A stretch of 64,000 nt of DNA from Clostridia bacterium 41_269 (GCA_001508005.1 LGEZ01000010.1:1-64000), one strand, 5' to 3'; shown: positions 21,208-29,784, numbered from the stretch's first letter. The notes: generated by a model not told the origin, from the letters alone. Made by a program: numbers and translations.

Positions 21208-21362
21208 AGGATGGTTAAAGATTTTGGCAGTAATGAAAGAGACAAAAAGAGAAATAAGGAAAGGTTACTACAAGAAGAGAAATATCAGCATGGATATAAT
21301 CCTCCCAATATAAAATATGCCACCTCTCTGGGTGGCTTTTAAACCGAGAAAGATATAATTTA

Positions 21363-21439
21363 TGGTGCCCGAGGCCGGATTTGAACCGGCACGTCCTAAG
21401 GAGGACCCGGGATTTTAAGTCCCGTGCGTCTGCCAAATT
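21363..21439. repeat. attL: duplicated tRNA-Leu(TAA) segment
   Basis: TGGTGCCCGAGGCC...CTGCCAAATT identical to 29240-29316. Confidence 0.95.
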
Positions 21440-21536
21440 TGGTATGCCCCGAGAACCCTTGGTATTCTTAGCTTCTAGCCTGTGATTTTTGCCTTTTTAT
21501 CAGTAGCACGGGATTAGCCCCCATAAATATGCTTCT

Positions 21537-23300
21537 TTATACTTGTTTAAATTCCTGCTCAAGTGGATGAGTTTTTAAAAAAGCCTTTACCCATTCTTTT
21601 GGTGGCGGGGGGATATTATATTTCTTAAGTAAATTTATGTAATCATTCCAGGTTTCAGCTTCTGCATAATCATCTTTTTCTGCTAAAGCTAATTTTAAAT
21701 TTTTTGCAATTTCTTTTCCTTCCGCTGTGTAAAAAATAACTAATCCCGGATGGATTTTTTTAGCTGGCCTATTTTTGCTTTTTGCTTTTAACTTTTCAAT
21801 CTCCCATTTTCCCCACTGCTCCAGGTATTTTTCAATTGTTACTTTACCATCTCTAACTTTTTCACTCATTCTCCTTAATGATTGATGAAGACTTTTTAAA
21901 GTTGTTCGGCAAGATTCTTCTGTACTTAGATAGTCCTCATTACACTTTTTGGAACAGAACCTGCTAGCTTTTTTAGAAACAAAAAACTCTTGGCAGAAAT
22001 CACATTGCTGAATTTCTATATTTTGAGCTGCACACCACAGTAATTCCGACCATACCAAAGCTAAGATATAGGGCGAAGAAAAAGCAAACCCCATTGGGTA
22101 ATCTTTAGCTTCCCAAAAGGGAACTCTTTGAATTCGATTATCTCTTTTGGTAAGCATAAATTTTTCAGGAGTTGTTAAGTCTACCTTTATTTTAGATTTC
22201 CAATAGTCGCAAATCATGTTTAGTAAATTTTCATTAACATTTGGGGAAATGTCTTCTCCTTCTTCTTGTAAAACTTTAATAAAAGAAGCTTGCCTTTCCC
22301 ATTCAGAAGCCCAGAAATCGTCCTCTAACCCCTCCCATGCCTTAGGAGGCAATGAGTAGATAGAAACCCTTTGAGAAGGCGTTAACTTTTCATATTTTTC
22401 AAGGAGTACCCATTTTGGGTTTTTCGCTAATAACTCCCCCTTGTTTCTAAATCCCAGCCAAGCAGCAGCAGTCTGAAGGTAATCATCTTTTGTAAAAGGC
22501 TTTATTTCTCCATGTATTGAAGTAAAAAAACTTTTTTGTTTTTCATTGCTACATTGAAATACTGCTCCATCTTTTGACTTGTACATATTGCCTTCTATTT
22601 CTACACCTTGAGTAAGTCTAAATATATTGCTTGGAGGCGAAAAATTATAATCAACCGATACTTTCCCCTTCAAGCCTTTTTGTAATCCTTTAAGCCACCT
22701 CTTAAGACCTACTTTTTCTTCTACAGGAACCTTTGTTATTTCTTGACGCAAGAGCCATAATTCAATAGCACGTTTAATAGCGGATATATCTCTTGCTATA
22801 AAGTAATTTTCTATATCTTCTTCCTCTGGACAGCCTTCCCGTAGTTGGTCAGCAAATTCCCAATTTTCTTCTGTTGTTAAAAATAAAAGGCCATTTTTAT
22901 TATCCCATTTTAAATTTTCATGTGTTCTTTTAATGGGTTGAGCGATTCTTTTTGAGGTAATTTCAATAAATATTTCTTTTTTACTACTTTCCCATTTCAT
23001 ACCCCAATTTTTCTTATTACTAACTTCACTGCAAGCCCATTCTCCAAAACGTGGAATAGAAACAGTTTCTCCCTCAAAATCAAATTCACTTAACACCCAT
23101 AGAAAAAACTCTATGAAGGCCTCTTTAGGGTTACTTTGTTGTTTTTTAAAACACTTCAAAAGCATTCGTGTTAAGAAAATGGGAGAAGCGACCTGAAAAT
23201 ATGTATAGCTCAGCTCATCTTCCAAAACAAAAAGCCCATATTTCCAGTCATGCGAAAAAAATCTGTGAAAAATTATTGGCTTTGTAGACGAATATTCCAC
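21537..23300 (-). CDS. 587-aa protein of unknown function with a CxxC...CxxxC zinc-finger-like motif
   Basis: long ORF; CDFCQEFFVSKKASRFCSKKC. Confidence 0.8.
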   Translation of the reverse strand: MEYSSTKPIIFHRFFSHDWKYGLFVLEDELSYTYFQVASPIFLTRMLLKCFKKQQSNPKEAFIEFFLWVLSEFDFEGETVSIPRFGEWACSEVSNKKNWGMKWESSKKEIFIEITSKRIAQPIKRTHENLKWDNKNGLLFLTTEENWEFADQLREGCPEEEDIENYFIARDISAIKRAIELWLLRQEITKVPVEEKVGLKRWLKGLQKGLKGKVSVDYNFSPPSNIFRLTQGVEIEGNMYKSKDGAVFQCSNEKQKSFFTSIHGEIKPFTKDDYLQTAAAWLGFRNKGELLAKNPKWVLLEKYEKLTPSQRVSIYSLPPKAWEGLEDDFWASEWERQASFIKVLQEEGEDISPNVNENLLNMICDYWKSKIKVDLTTPEKFMLTKRDNRIQRVPFWEAKDYPMGFAFSSPYILALVWSELLWCAAQNIEIQQCDFCQEFFVSKKASRFCSKKCNEDYLSTEESCRTTLKSLHQSLRRMSEKVRDGKVTIEKYLEQWGKWEIEKLKAKSKNRPAKKIHPGLVIFYTAEGKEIAKNLKLALAEKDDYAEAETWNDYINLLKKYNIPPPPKEWVKAFLKTHPLEQEFKQV

Positions 23301-23360
23301 TTTATTTATGCCCCCTAAAAGAACTGGTACATGGGAGTTAAGATTGAAGACGAAAATTAT

Positions 23361-23388
23361 TTGATACTATTTGCTTTGATTTTATACT
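23361..23388 (+). promoter_or_regulatory. candidate sigma-A promoter for the element replication module
   Basis: TTGATA - 16 nt - TATACT upstream of 23437, in the divergent intergenic region. Confidence 0.45.
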
Positions 23389-23436
23389 AAATTTTTGGGA
23401 AAATCAATCCAGAGTTTGAAAGGGAGGTAAATAGGA

Positions 23437-23658
23437 ATGTTAACGATGTTAAGAATATGCCGCTTAAAAAAAGGAAAAACCCTTCGACAAGTAGCAAGGG
23501 AGCTGGGAGTTTCTGAAGTTGGACTCTGTCGGATAGAAAAAGGGCAGGCCTATATTCCACCAGCTTGGAGAAAGAAACTAATTAACTACTATGATGTTTC
23601 GCCTATTGAAATTTTTGACCCTGAAACTGGGTGGCCAGTCCTGATTAAGGAGGAATAA
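23437..23658 (+). CDS. XRE-family HTH regulator
   Basis: RLKKGKTLRQVARELGVSEVGLCRIEKGQ. Confidence 0.85.
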   Translation: MLTMLRICRLKKGKTLRQVARELGVSEVGLCRIEKGQAYIPPAWRKKLINYYDVSPIEIFDPETGWPVLIKEE

Positions 23659-23661
23659 AGG

Positions 23662-24012
23662 ATGGTTTTTAAGGTAATGACACCGCAAGGTGTACGGATT
23701 ATTGGCAGGATTGAGGGAAACACCCTCATAAAAACAGTGAAACGAAGCAAACATTTCCACCGTAAAACAAAAAGCTGGGGTATTCAGCTGGCAGCCATAC
23801 CCCAGCTTGAGCAAATAGGTGTAACGCAAATTCGCTTAAACATTAAAGACACTGGTGAAGCACTCACTGCCCCGCTGCAAACTTTGAAAACCAAAGGCTT
23901 TGTGGTTGACTACGGCTACGGCAAACAACTTCTTTTACCTGAGAAGTACTGGGAAGCAGAAGGAGTAAAGCAGTTAAACCTGTTTGAGGGGGTAGCTCTA
24001 TGGCAAGTTTAA
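23662..24012 (+). CDS. hypothetical element protein
   Basis: ORF between XRE and Prim-Pol genes, overlapping the latter. Confidence 0.7.
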   Translation: MVFKVMTPQGVRIIGRIEGNTLIKTVKRSKHFHRKTKSWGIQLAAIPQLEQIGVTQIRLNIKDTGEALTAPLQTLKTKGFVVDYGYGKQLLLPEKYWEAEGVKQLNLFEGVALWQV

Positions 24013-26111
24013 CATGCGAAAAACGAGCTGACAATATCTTTTATAAATTCGCAGTTTATTATCACAAGCTTGGCTTTAGCGTTATCCCCATAAATCCAAG
24101 GGATAAAAAGCCACTTGTACCGTGGCAGGAGTATCAGAATAGGAAAGCAACGGAAGAGGAAATAGCAAACTGGTGGAAAAAGTGGCCGAATGCGAATATA
24201 GGCATTGTTACAGGTGCAGTTTCCGGGATTATTGTTTTGGACATAGATGGGGAAGAAGGAGAAAAAAGTATAAAAGAACACGGCTTAGCACTTCCACCCA
24301 CATGGGTGTCCAAAACAGGTGGAGGTGGCTTCCATTACTTCTTTAAGCATCCGGGTGGTACGATTTCAAACTTCGCTAAAAGACTGCCAGGCATAGACCT
24401 TAGGGGGGATGGGGGCTATATAGTTGCCCCTCCCTCAATCCACCCCAGCGGTAATCGCTATCAGTGGGTGATAAGCCCAAAGGATGAAGAATTAGCGGAA
24501 CCGCCAGATTGGCTTCTTGAACTAATCCAAACCACCAACACAGGCAAGCTTGACCCAGAAGATTGGCAACGGGACATACCAGAAGGGCAGCGGAACGAAG
24601 AACTAACAAGAAGGGCTGGAAGCCTGCTTAGCAGAGGTATTCCACCAGCTGAAGCTTTAACTATGTTATTGGCATGGAACCAAAAACACTGTAAACCACC
24701 ATTACCTGAAAGAGAAGTAAAAACAATCGTTGAAAGCATAGCAAGGCGTGAAATGGAAAAAATTAACTCTGAATTCGTAATTCGTACAATGCATGAAGAA
24801 AAAAACGATGAAATGGAAAAATTTTCTTCTGAATTCGCAATTCGCAATTCTATTAACGAAAATTCTTCTTCATCCTTATGGCCGGAACCATTAGCACCGG
24901 AAGCCTTCTATGGCCTTGCTGGGGACTTTGTTAAAACCATAGAACCCCACACGGAAGCAGACCCAGCAGCGTTGCTGTTTACTTTCCTAACCATGTACGG
25001 GAATGTGATTGGTCGCAATGCTTACTTTGTAGCTGAAGCGGATAAGCACTATACCAACCTTTTTACCTGTTTGGTAGGTGCTTCAGCAAAGGGAAGAAAG
25101 GGAGTATCCTTTGGCCAAGCATATAAGCTTTTTGATGCTGTTGATGAGGCATGGGCAAAGGAAAGGATAACCCAAGGGCTTTCATCTGGTGAAGACTTGA
25201 TTTGGGCAGTGAGGGATGAACAGCGGAAAATAGAGGTAGACAAAAAGACTGGAGAAGAAAAAGAAATGGTCATTGTTGATGGTATCAAGGATAAGAGACT
25301 GCTGGTTGTGGAACAGGAATTCGCTTCAGCAATAAGAGTGTTAAAACGGGAAGGAAACACATTATCAGCCGTAATCAGAAAAGCATGGGATGATGGTAGC
25401 TTAAATGTGCTTACCAAAAATAATCACGCACAAGCTACCAATGCCCATATCAGCATTATAGCCCATATTACCAAGGCTGAACTGCTGCGGTATTTAGAAG
25501 CCACAGAAGCAGCCAATGGTTTTGGTAACCGCTTTCTTTGGGTATGTGTTAAGCGGTCAAAGTGCCTTCCTGAAGGTGGCAGGCTTCATGAAGTAGATTT
25601 TGCCCCACTACTTAGAAGGCTTAAAGATGCGGTAGAATTTGGCAGGGTAGCGGGAGAGTTGAAACGGGATGAAGAAGCAAGGGAGTTGTGGTATGAAGTT
25701 TACCCTGAACTCTCAGAAGGAAAACCGGGGCTTTTTGGTGCCATGATAGCAAGGGCTGAAGCTCAGGTCATGAGGCTGGCTTCTATATATGCACTGCTTG
25801 ACCAATCAAGCTACATACGACTGGAACACTTACAAGCAGCTTTGGCTTGCTGGGACTATGTTGAAGCTTCAGCAAGGTTTATTTTCGGCGATAGCTTAGG
25901 AGACCCAACGGCTGATGAAATACTAAGGGCATTGAAAGAAGCTGGGGAACAGGGAATGACCAGAACGGAAATTATTAACCTTTTCGGGAGAAACAAAAAT
26001 GCTAGGGAAATCAGCAAGGCTTTAAGTCAATTAGCAGAAAGTGGCATAGCGTACTGTAAAAACATTACCAATGAGAACAACCGGAGAGTAGAAATATGGT
26101 TTAAAACATAA
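24000..26111 (+). CDS. bifunctional DNA primase/polymerase (Prim-Pol) with C-terminal DUF3987-like ATPase region
   Basis: GFSVIPINPRDKKPLVPW, DIDGEEG, GGGGFHYFF, GIDLRGDGGYIVAPPSIHPSG; PriCT-like segment; GASAKGRKGVS. Confidence 0.88.
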   Translation: MASLTCEKRADNIFYKFAVYYHKLGFSVIPINPRDKKPLVPWQEYQNRKATEEEIANWWKKWPNANIGIVTGAVSGIIVLDIDGEEGEKSIKEHGLALPPTWVSKTGGGGFHYFFKHPGGTISNFAKRLPGIDLRGDGGYIVAPPSIHPSGNRYQWVISPKDEELAEPPDWLLELIQTTNTGKLDPEDWQRDIPEGQRNEELTRRAGSLLSRGIPPAEALTMLLAWNQKHCKPPLPEREVKTIVESIARREMEKINSEFVIRTMHEEKNDEMEKFSSEFAIRNSINENSSSSLWPEPLAPEAFYGLAGDFVKTIEPHTEADPAALLFTFLTMYGNVIGRNAYFVAEADKHYTNLFTCLVGASAKGRKGVSFGQAYKLFDAVDEAWAKERITQGLSSGEDLIWAVRDEQRKIEVDKKTGEEKEMVIVDGIKDKRLLVVEQEFASAIRVLKREGNTLSAVIRKAWDDGSLNVLTKNNHAQATNAHISIIAHITKAELLRYLEATEAANGFGNRFLWVCVKRSKCLPEGGRLHEVDFAPLLRRLKDAVEFGRVAGELKRDEEARELWYEVYPELSEGKPGLFGAMIARAEAQVMRLASIYALLDQSSYIRLEHLQAALACWDYVEASARFIFGDSLGDPTADEILRALKEAGEQGMTRTEIINLFGRNKNAREISKALSQLAESGIAYCKNITNENNRRVEIWFKT
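24750..24850 (+). repeat. in-frame tandem ~60-bp repeat inside the Prim-Pol gene, related to the intergenic GAATTCGTAATTCGT repeats
   Basis: TGAAATGGAAAAA(N)TTCTGAATTCGNAATTCGNA twice with 60-nt period, encoding EMEKINSEFVIRT / EMEKFSSEFAIRN. Confidence 0.8.
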
Positions 26112-26114
26112 AAA

Positions 26115-26182
26115 ACGAATTTACGAATTACGAATTTTACGAATTCAGAGGAAAAATTTTACTCTGAATTCGTAATTCGTAA
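26115..26182. repeat. ACGAATT-iteron palindromic repeat, copy 1
   Basis: ACGAATT x4 then AATTCGT x2 in inverted orientation around ggaaaaattttac. Confidence 0.85.
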
Positions 26183-26213
26183 CTTCTTCTAAAAAATTTG
26201 GAGGGTATTTGAA

Positions 26214-26554
26214 ATGAGCTACCTTCAAAAAGCAAAGGAATGGCAGGCTAAAAAAAAAAGCATGGTAATAAACCGACACGGGAAGAGCAAGCCAAAAAGG
26301 CTGCCCAGCTCCTAAAAGAACGGGGCTGGGTGGCCGTAAAATCCCATGTGCTGGGGGAAGTGGTGCTTTGGACACGGGATAAGAAGGTTGCAGTACCAGA
26401 AAGGTGGAATAATGCGGTCATTTATACCCTTGAGGAGTTACAGGCATTGGTAAATGAACCTGTACCAAATGCAGCGGAACTGAAAGGTGTACATGCAGCT
26501 AAGAAGATTTTTAACGGTAGTTTGGTTGATTTAGAAACCGAGTTGGAAAGTTAA
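26214..26554 (+). pseudogene. element small protein, frameshifted at an A10 run
   Basis: ATG at 26214 (MSYLQKAKEWQAKKKK) joins the 26330-26554 ORF (…QAKKAAQLLKERGWVAVKSHVLGEVVLWTRD) if one A is added to A10 at 26250-26259. Confidence 0.6.
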
Positions 26555-26555
26555 C

Positions 26556-26629
26556 TTACGAATTTACGAATTACGAATTTTACGAATTCAGAGGAAAAAT
26601 TTTACTCTGAATTCGTAAAATTCGTAATT
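26556..26629. repeat. ACGAATT-iteron palindromic repeat, copy 2
   Basis: AATTACGAATTTTACGAATTCAGA / TCTGAATTCGTAAAATTCGTAATT, 24-bp perfect inverted repeat. Confidence 0.88.
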
Positions 26630-26803
26630 GTTTAGAAAAAAAATTTTATTCAGGTTATGGTAGGTTAGCACTTCTAAACCATGTTAGCAGGCTAAATGAT
26701 TTATAGGGGGCATTCAAAATTTTGTGCTGCTTTTCTAAAGACCGCTGCCCCTACCTTTCTTTTCGCAAAATTCCCTTTTTCATCCTTTTTATGAGGTGAT
26801 GGC

Positions 26804-27220
26804 ATGACAGCACTTCCCACCCATATAAAGCGGTTTTGCAAGGGTATTTTGCGACAGTATCCACTGATGAAAAAAGAACTGGCTGCTTTAGAGGAGGAAA
26901 GAAAGGCTGTAGCAGAAGCTGTTTCTACAGCTACATGGAAGGAACCAGCAAGGGTAAAAGCCATTGGTGATAGAACCGCTGCCCAAGCATTTAAGCTTCT
27001 AAGGTTATCTGAACAATGGCAGCAGGTGCATTTTTACGTTAAAGCCGTGGAAGATTTACTGGAATACCTTGATGAAGAAAAGAAGGAATTGGTTAAGCTG
27101 CGTTTCTTTAACAATTACCCACCCTGGAAAACAGCAGAGGAGCTAAACATGAGCGAAAGCAATGTTTACCGCTGGCAGGATGAAATTTTGACCTTACTAG
27201 CTCATAGGTTAGGGCTATGA
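26804..27220 (+). CDS. phage-type late transcription regulator (ArpU/RinA/DUF1492-like)
   Basis: C-terminal sigma-70 region 4-like HTH: LVKLRFFNNYPPWKTAEELNMSESNVYRWQDEIL. Confidence 0.6.
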   Translation: MTALPTHIKRFCKGILRQYPLMKKELAALEEERKAVAEAVSTATWKEPARVKAIGDRTAAQAFKLLRLSEQWQQVHFYVKAVEDLLEYLDEEKKELVKLRFFNNYPPWKTAEELNMSESNVYRWQDEILTLLAHRLGL

Positions 27221-27411
27221 GAAGCTTATATTTGGCTTTTAAGGCAATTCATGAGTAAAAATATTACCCGAACTTTTAAATGCCCTTAGAAGGCAAAATA
27301 GAGGCTTTTTGCAGGGGTAGGGGGCTTTCAATCATACCAACCCCTTAGCTCCTAGACCGGCGGGGCAGGCTTACGCAAAATTCCGCAGGTTTTGCTTAAG
27401 GGGGTATCAGC

Positions 27412-27942
27412 ATGGCCAAAACGGACAAAAAAAGACAAAAGGAAGCCTTATCCATCGAGCAGCTTAATGCCATTGATTTATTGATACTTGGTAAATGCGA
27501 TAGGGAAGTTGCAGAAGCGGTTGGAGTTGCAAGGCAGACTGTAACCAGCTGGAGACTGTATAATCCCTACTTCCAAGCGGAACTTAACAGGAGAAGGAAA
27601 GAGGTATGGGGTGCAGCGGTGGATAAGTTTAGAAGCCTTCTCTTAAAGGCATTGGATACTGTTGAGAAGGCAGTTGAAGAAGGAGACGCAAAAGTGGCAA
27701 TTGAAGTCCTGCGGATGGCGGGAATGGACATGACGAAAGGAGGAAGCACCTTAGGGAGTTACCTTATTGGTGCTGATGACCCAGAACAGATACTGGAGGA
27801 AATAACAGAAAAGAAAGCCAGGGAAGAAAGGCTTAGGGTGTTTCCACCACCTACTGATTGGGAAAAGAAAAAGACCTTGCATGAACTTGAGGAACTGGCA
27901 AGAAAGCTTGAAGGGATTACCAAAGCAGATAAGGGAACATAG
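27412..27942 (+). CDS. phage HTH protein, possible terminase small subunit-like
   Basis: N-terminal HTH (LLILGKCDREVAEAVGVARQTVTSWRLYNPYFQAELNRRR) typical of phBC6A51/TerS-like proteins. Confidence 0.5.
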   Translation: MAKTDKKRQKEALSIEQLNAIDLLILGKCDREVAEAVGVARQTVTSWRLYNPYFQAELNRRRKEVWGAAVDKFRSLLLKALDTVEKAVEEGDAKVAIEVLRMAGMDMTKGGSTLGSYLIGADDPEQILEEITEKKAREERLRVFPPPTDWEKKKTLHELEELARKLEGITKADKGT

Positions 27943-28114
27943 CGGAACAAAAAATACCCCCCTGCTTCAAAGGAGGGTTTTTCACAAGACCGCAGCAGCT
28001 GCCTTCAAAAAACCCCCAGACCAATGCCTTGCATGACGGGGGTTGTTAAGTTTTGTTAAGGTGCAAATGCTGAATGTGATGTAAAAAAAAAGCCTTTTAA
28101 AAAAATAGGGAAAA

Positions 28115-28215
28115 TATCGTCATTACCGTCATTATCGTCATACCCGTTGAGTATCAACGGTTTCAGAATGACGATATTTAATTTTTAATCGTCATAGTAT
28201 CGTCATTATCGTCAT
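28115..28215. repeat. TATCGTCAT iteron array (six direct, one inverted)
   Basis: tatcgtcat-taccgtcat-tatcgtcat at 28115-28141, atgacgata at 28168-28176, aatcgtcat at 28187-28195, tatcgtcat-tatcgtcat at 28198-28215. Confidence 0.9.
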
Positions 28216-28221
28216 TGGTTT

Positions 28222-29157
28222 TTACTTTATCCTCCTACTTGCCCGTTTACCCATCTGAGCCAGCTTATTAACCGGACTGGCTTTTTCGTGGGCTTTTTTA
28301 ATGTCATCATGTAGGTAGCGAATGTATCTTTTGGTCATGCTTAAATCCTGGTGCCCCAGTATTCTCTGCAGTGCGAACGGGTCATTGGCTTCTTTAAGAA
28401 ATTCAATGGCAAAGCTGTGGCGTAATCCGTAGGGTGTAACCTTAACCCCTGCTTTTTTGCAGTATTTTCTCAGTCTTGCTGCCCAGATGTGGCGGTTTAA
28501 TGGCCTTGCATTTTCAGTAGCAAAAAGCGGTACATCTTCTCCCCACCATGCAGGCCTTACCTTCAGGAACTTCGTCAAAGCCTGGGTAGTGATTGGCGAA
28601 AGCACTAAAGTGCGTCCCACACGTGTTTTAGCTGCTTCCTGGCGTATATATAATTCCCTGGCTTCAAGGTTTAAGTCGCTTACCCTCACTTGGAACAATT
28701 CACCCGGCCTTGCTCCTGTGTCTATTTGTGTTAAAAGAAGGCAGTAGTCCCTTAACCCAGCATAGCTTCGCTTATCAGGCTGCTGTAGAAGCTTCTTTAC
28801 GGCCTCCAGGGGAACATGTCTTATTTTGTTCAAATCTTCCTTGGCTTTTCTTATATCCTGGGCTGGGTTGTTAGGCAGATAACCTTCTTTTACACACCAG
28901 TTAAAAAAGGCTTTAATGTAGCGGAGGCGAACGTTGCGGTACCCAGGGGAAGAAGGCTGGCTGAAGTATCGAATGACGGCTTTGCGTAATGCTTCATAAG
29001 TTGTACCTTGGCAGGTCTCCAGGAACCTACCGACATGACGGCGGTAGTCGTTCAAGGTGCATTGTGCTAATCCGTCTGCTTCTCTTGCAAGGAGGAACTC
29101 TTCCAGGGCTAAGGATAAATCAGGCAACCTGGTATTGAGTTTTGCAATTTTCTTCAT
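28222..29157 (-). CDS. tyrosine recombinase/integrase
   Basis: GARPGELFQVRVSDL, TPYGLRHSFAIEFLKEANDPFALQRILGHQDLSMTKRYIRYL. Confidence 0.93.
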   Translation of the reverse strand: MKKIAKLNTRLPDLSLALEEFLLAREADGLAQCTLNDYRRHVGRFLETCQGTTYEALRKAVIRYFSQPSSPGYRNVRLRYIKAFFNWCVKEGYLPNNPAQDIRKAKEDLNKIRHVPLEAVKKLLQQPDKRSYAGLRDYCLLLTQIDTGARPGELFQVRVSDLNLEARELYIRQEAAKTRVGRTLVLSPITTQALTKFLKVRPAWWGEDVPLFATENARPLNRHIWAARLRKYCKKAGVKVTPYGLRHSFAIEFLKEANDPFALQRILGHQDLSMTKRYIRYLHDDIKKAHEKASPVNKLAQMGKRASRRIK

Positions 29158-29199
29158 AAAAAACTACCCCCTCAGGAGCACTGGATTTTTCTGAGGGGG
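29158..29199 (-). terminator. terminator-like hairpin overlapping the integrase Shine-Dalgarno
   Basis: minus strand CCCCCTCAG...CTGAGGGGG-TAG-TTTTTT-ATG, stems at 29191-29199 and 29167-29175. Confidence 0.7.
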
Positions 29200-29239
29200 G
29201 CTAATCCGTTTAAAATCTCTTAAACCTTGATTTTCTAGG

Positions 29240-29316
29240 TGGTGCCCGAGGCCGGATTTGAACCGGCACGTCCTAAGGAGGACCCGGGATTTTAAGTCCC
29301 GTGCGTCTGCCAAATT
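29240..29316. repeat. attR: segment of the intact tRNA-Leu(TAA)
   Basis: identical to 21363-21439. Confidence 0.95.
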
Positions 29317-29330
29317 CCGCCACTCGGGCA
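29243..29330 (-). tRNA. tRNA-Leu (anticodon TAA)
   Basis: TGCCCGAG...CTCGGGCA, anticodon arm CGGGA-CTTAAAA-TCCCG. Confidence 0.94.
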
Positions 29331-29385
29331 ATTTTTATTTTCTTTTGGTTTGCATAAATTAAAAGACTGCCGCAGAGCAGCCTTT

Positions 29386-29461
29386 TGGAGGCGACGGGCG
29401 GATTTGAACCGCCGCATCGGGGATTTGCAGTCCCCTGCCTTAGCCACTTGGCTACGTCGCC
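29386..29461 (-). tRNA. tRNA-Cys (anticodon GCA)
   Basis: GGCGACG...CGTCGCC-TCCA, anticodon loop CTGCAAA. Confidence 0.94.
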
Positions 29462-29469
29462 AAAAAAAA

Positions 29470-29544
29470 TGGAGCGGGAAACGGGATTCGAACCCGCGAC
29501 TTCGACCTTGGCAAGGTCGCACTCTACCACTGAGTTATTCCCGC
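29470..29544 (-). tRNA. tRNA-Gly (anticodon GCC)
   Basis: GCGGGAA...TTCCCGC-TCCA, anticodon loop TTGCCAA. Confidence 0.95.
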
Positions 29545-29547
29545 ATG

Positions 29548-29624
<77 letters not shown>

Positions 29625-29627
29625 TAG

Positions 29628-29704
29628 TGGCGGAGCTGACGGGAGTCGAACCCGCGATCTCCGGCGTGACAGGCCGGCATGTTAGACCACTACACCACAG
29701 CTCC
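29628..29704 (-). tRNA. tRNA-Asp (anticodon GTC)
   Basis: GGAGCTG...CAGCTCC-GCCA, anticodon loop CTGTCAC. Confidence 0.95.
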
Positions 29705-29707
29705 TTA

Positions 29708-29784
<77 letters not shown>

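Larger units (their letters stand above)
21363..29316. mobile_element. integrative element in tRNA-Leu(TAA); phage-satellite-like gene content
   Basis: 77-bp direct repeat at both ends (tRNA-derived att), tyrosine integrase next to the intact tRNA, Prim-Pol replicase and phage regulator-like genes inside. Confidence 0.9.

Noticed and set aside
21215-21436. 73-aa ORF MADARDLKSRVLLRTCRFKSGLGHHK
   Set aside because: Translation of the duplicated tRNA-Leu att segment
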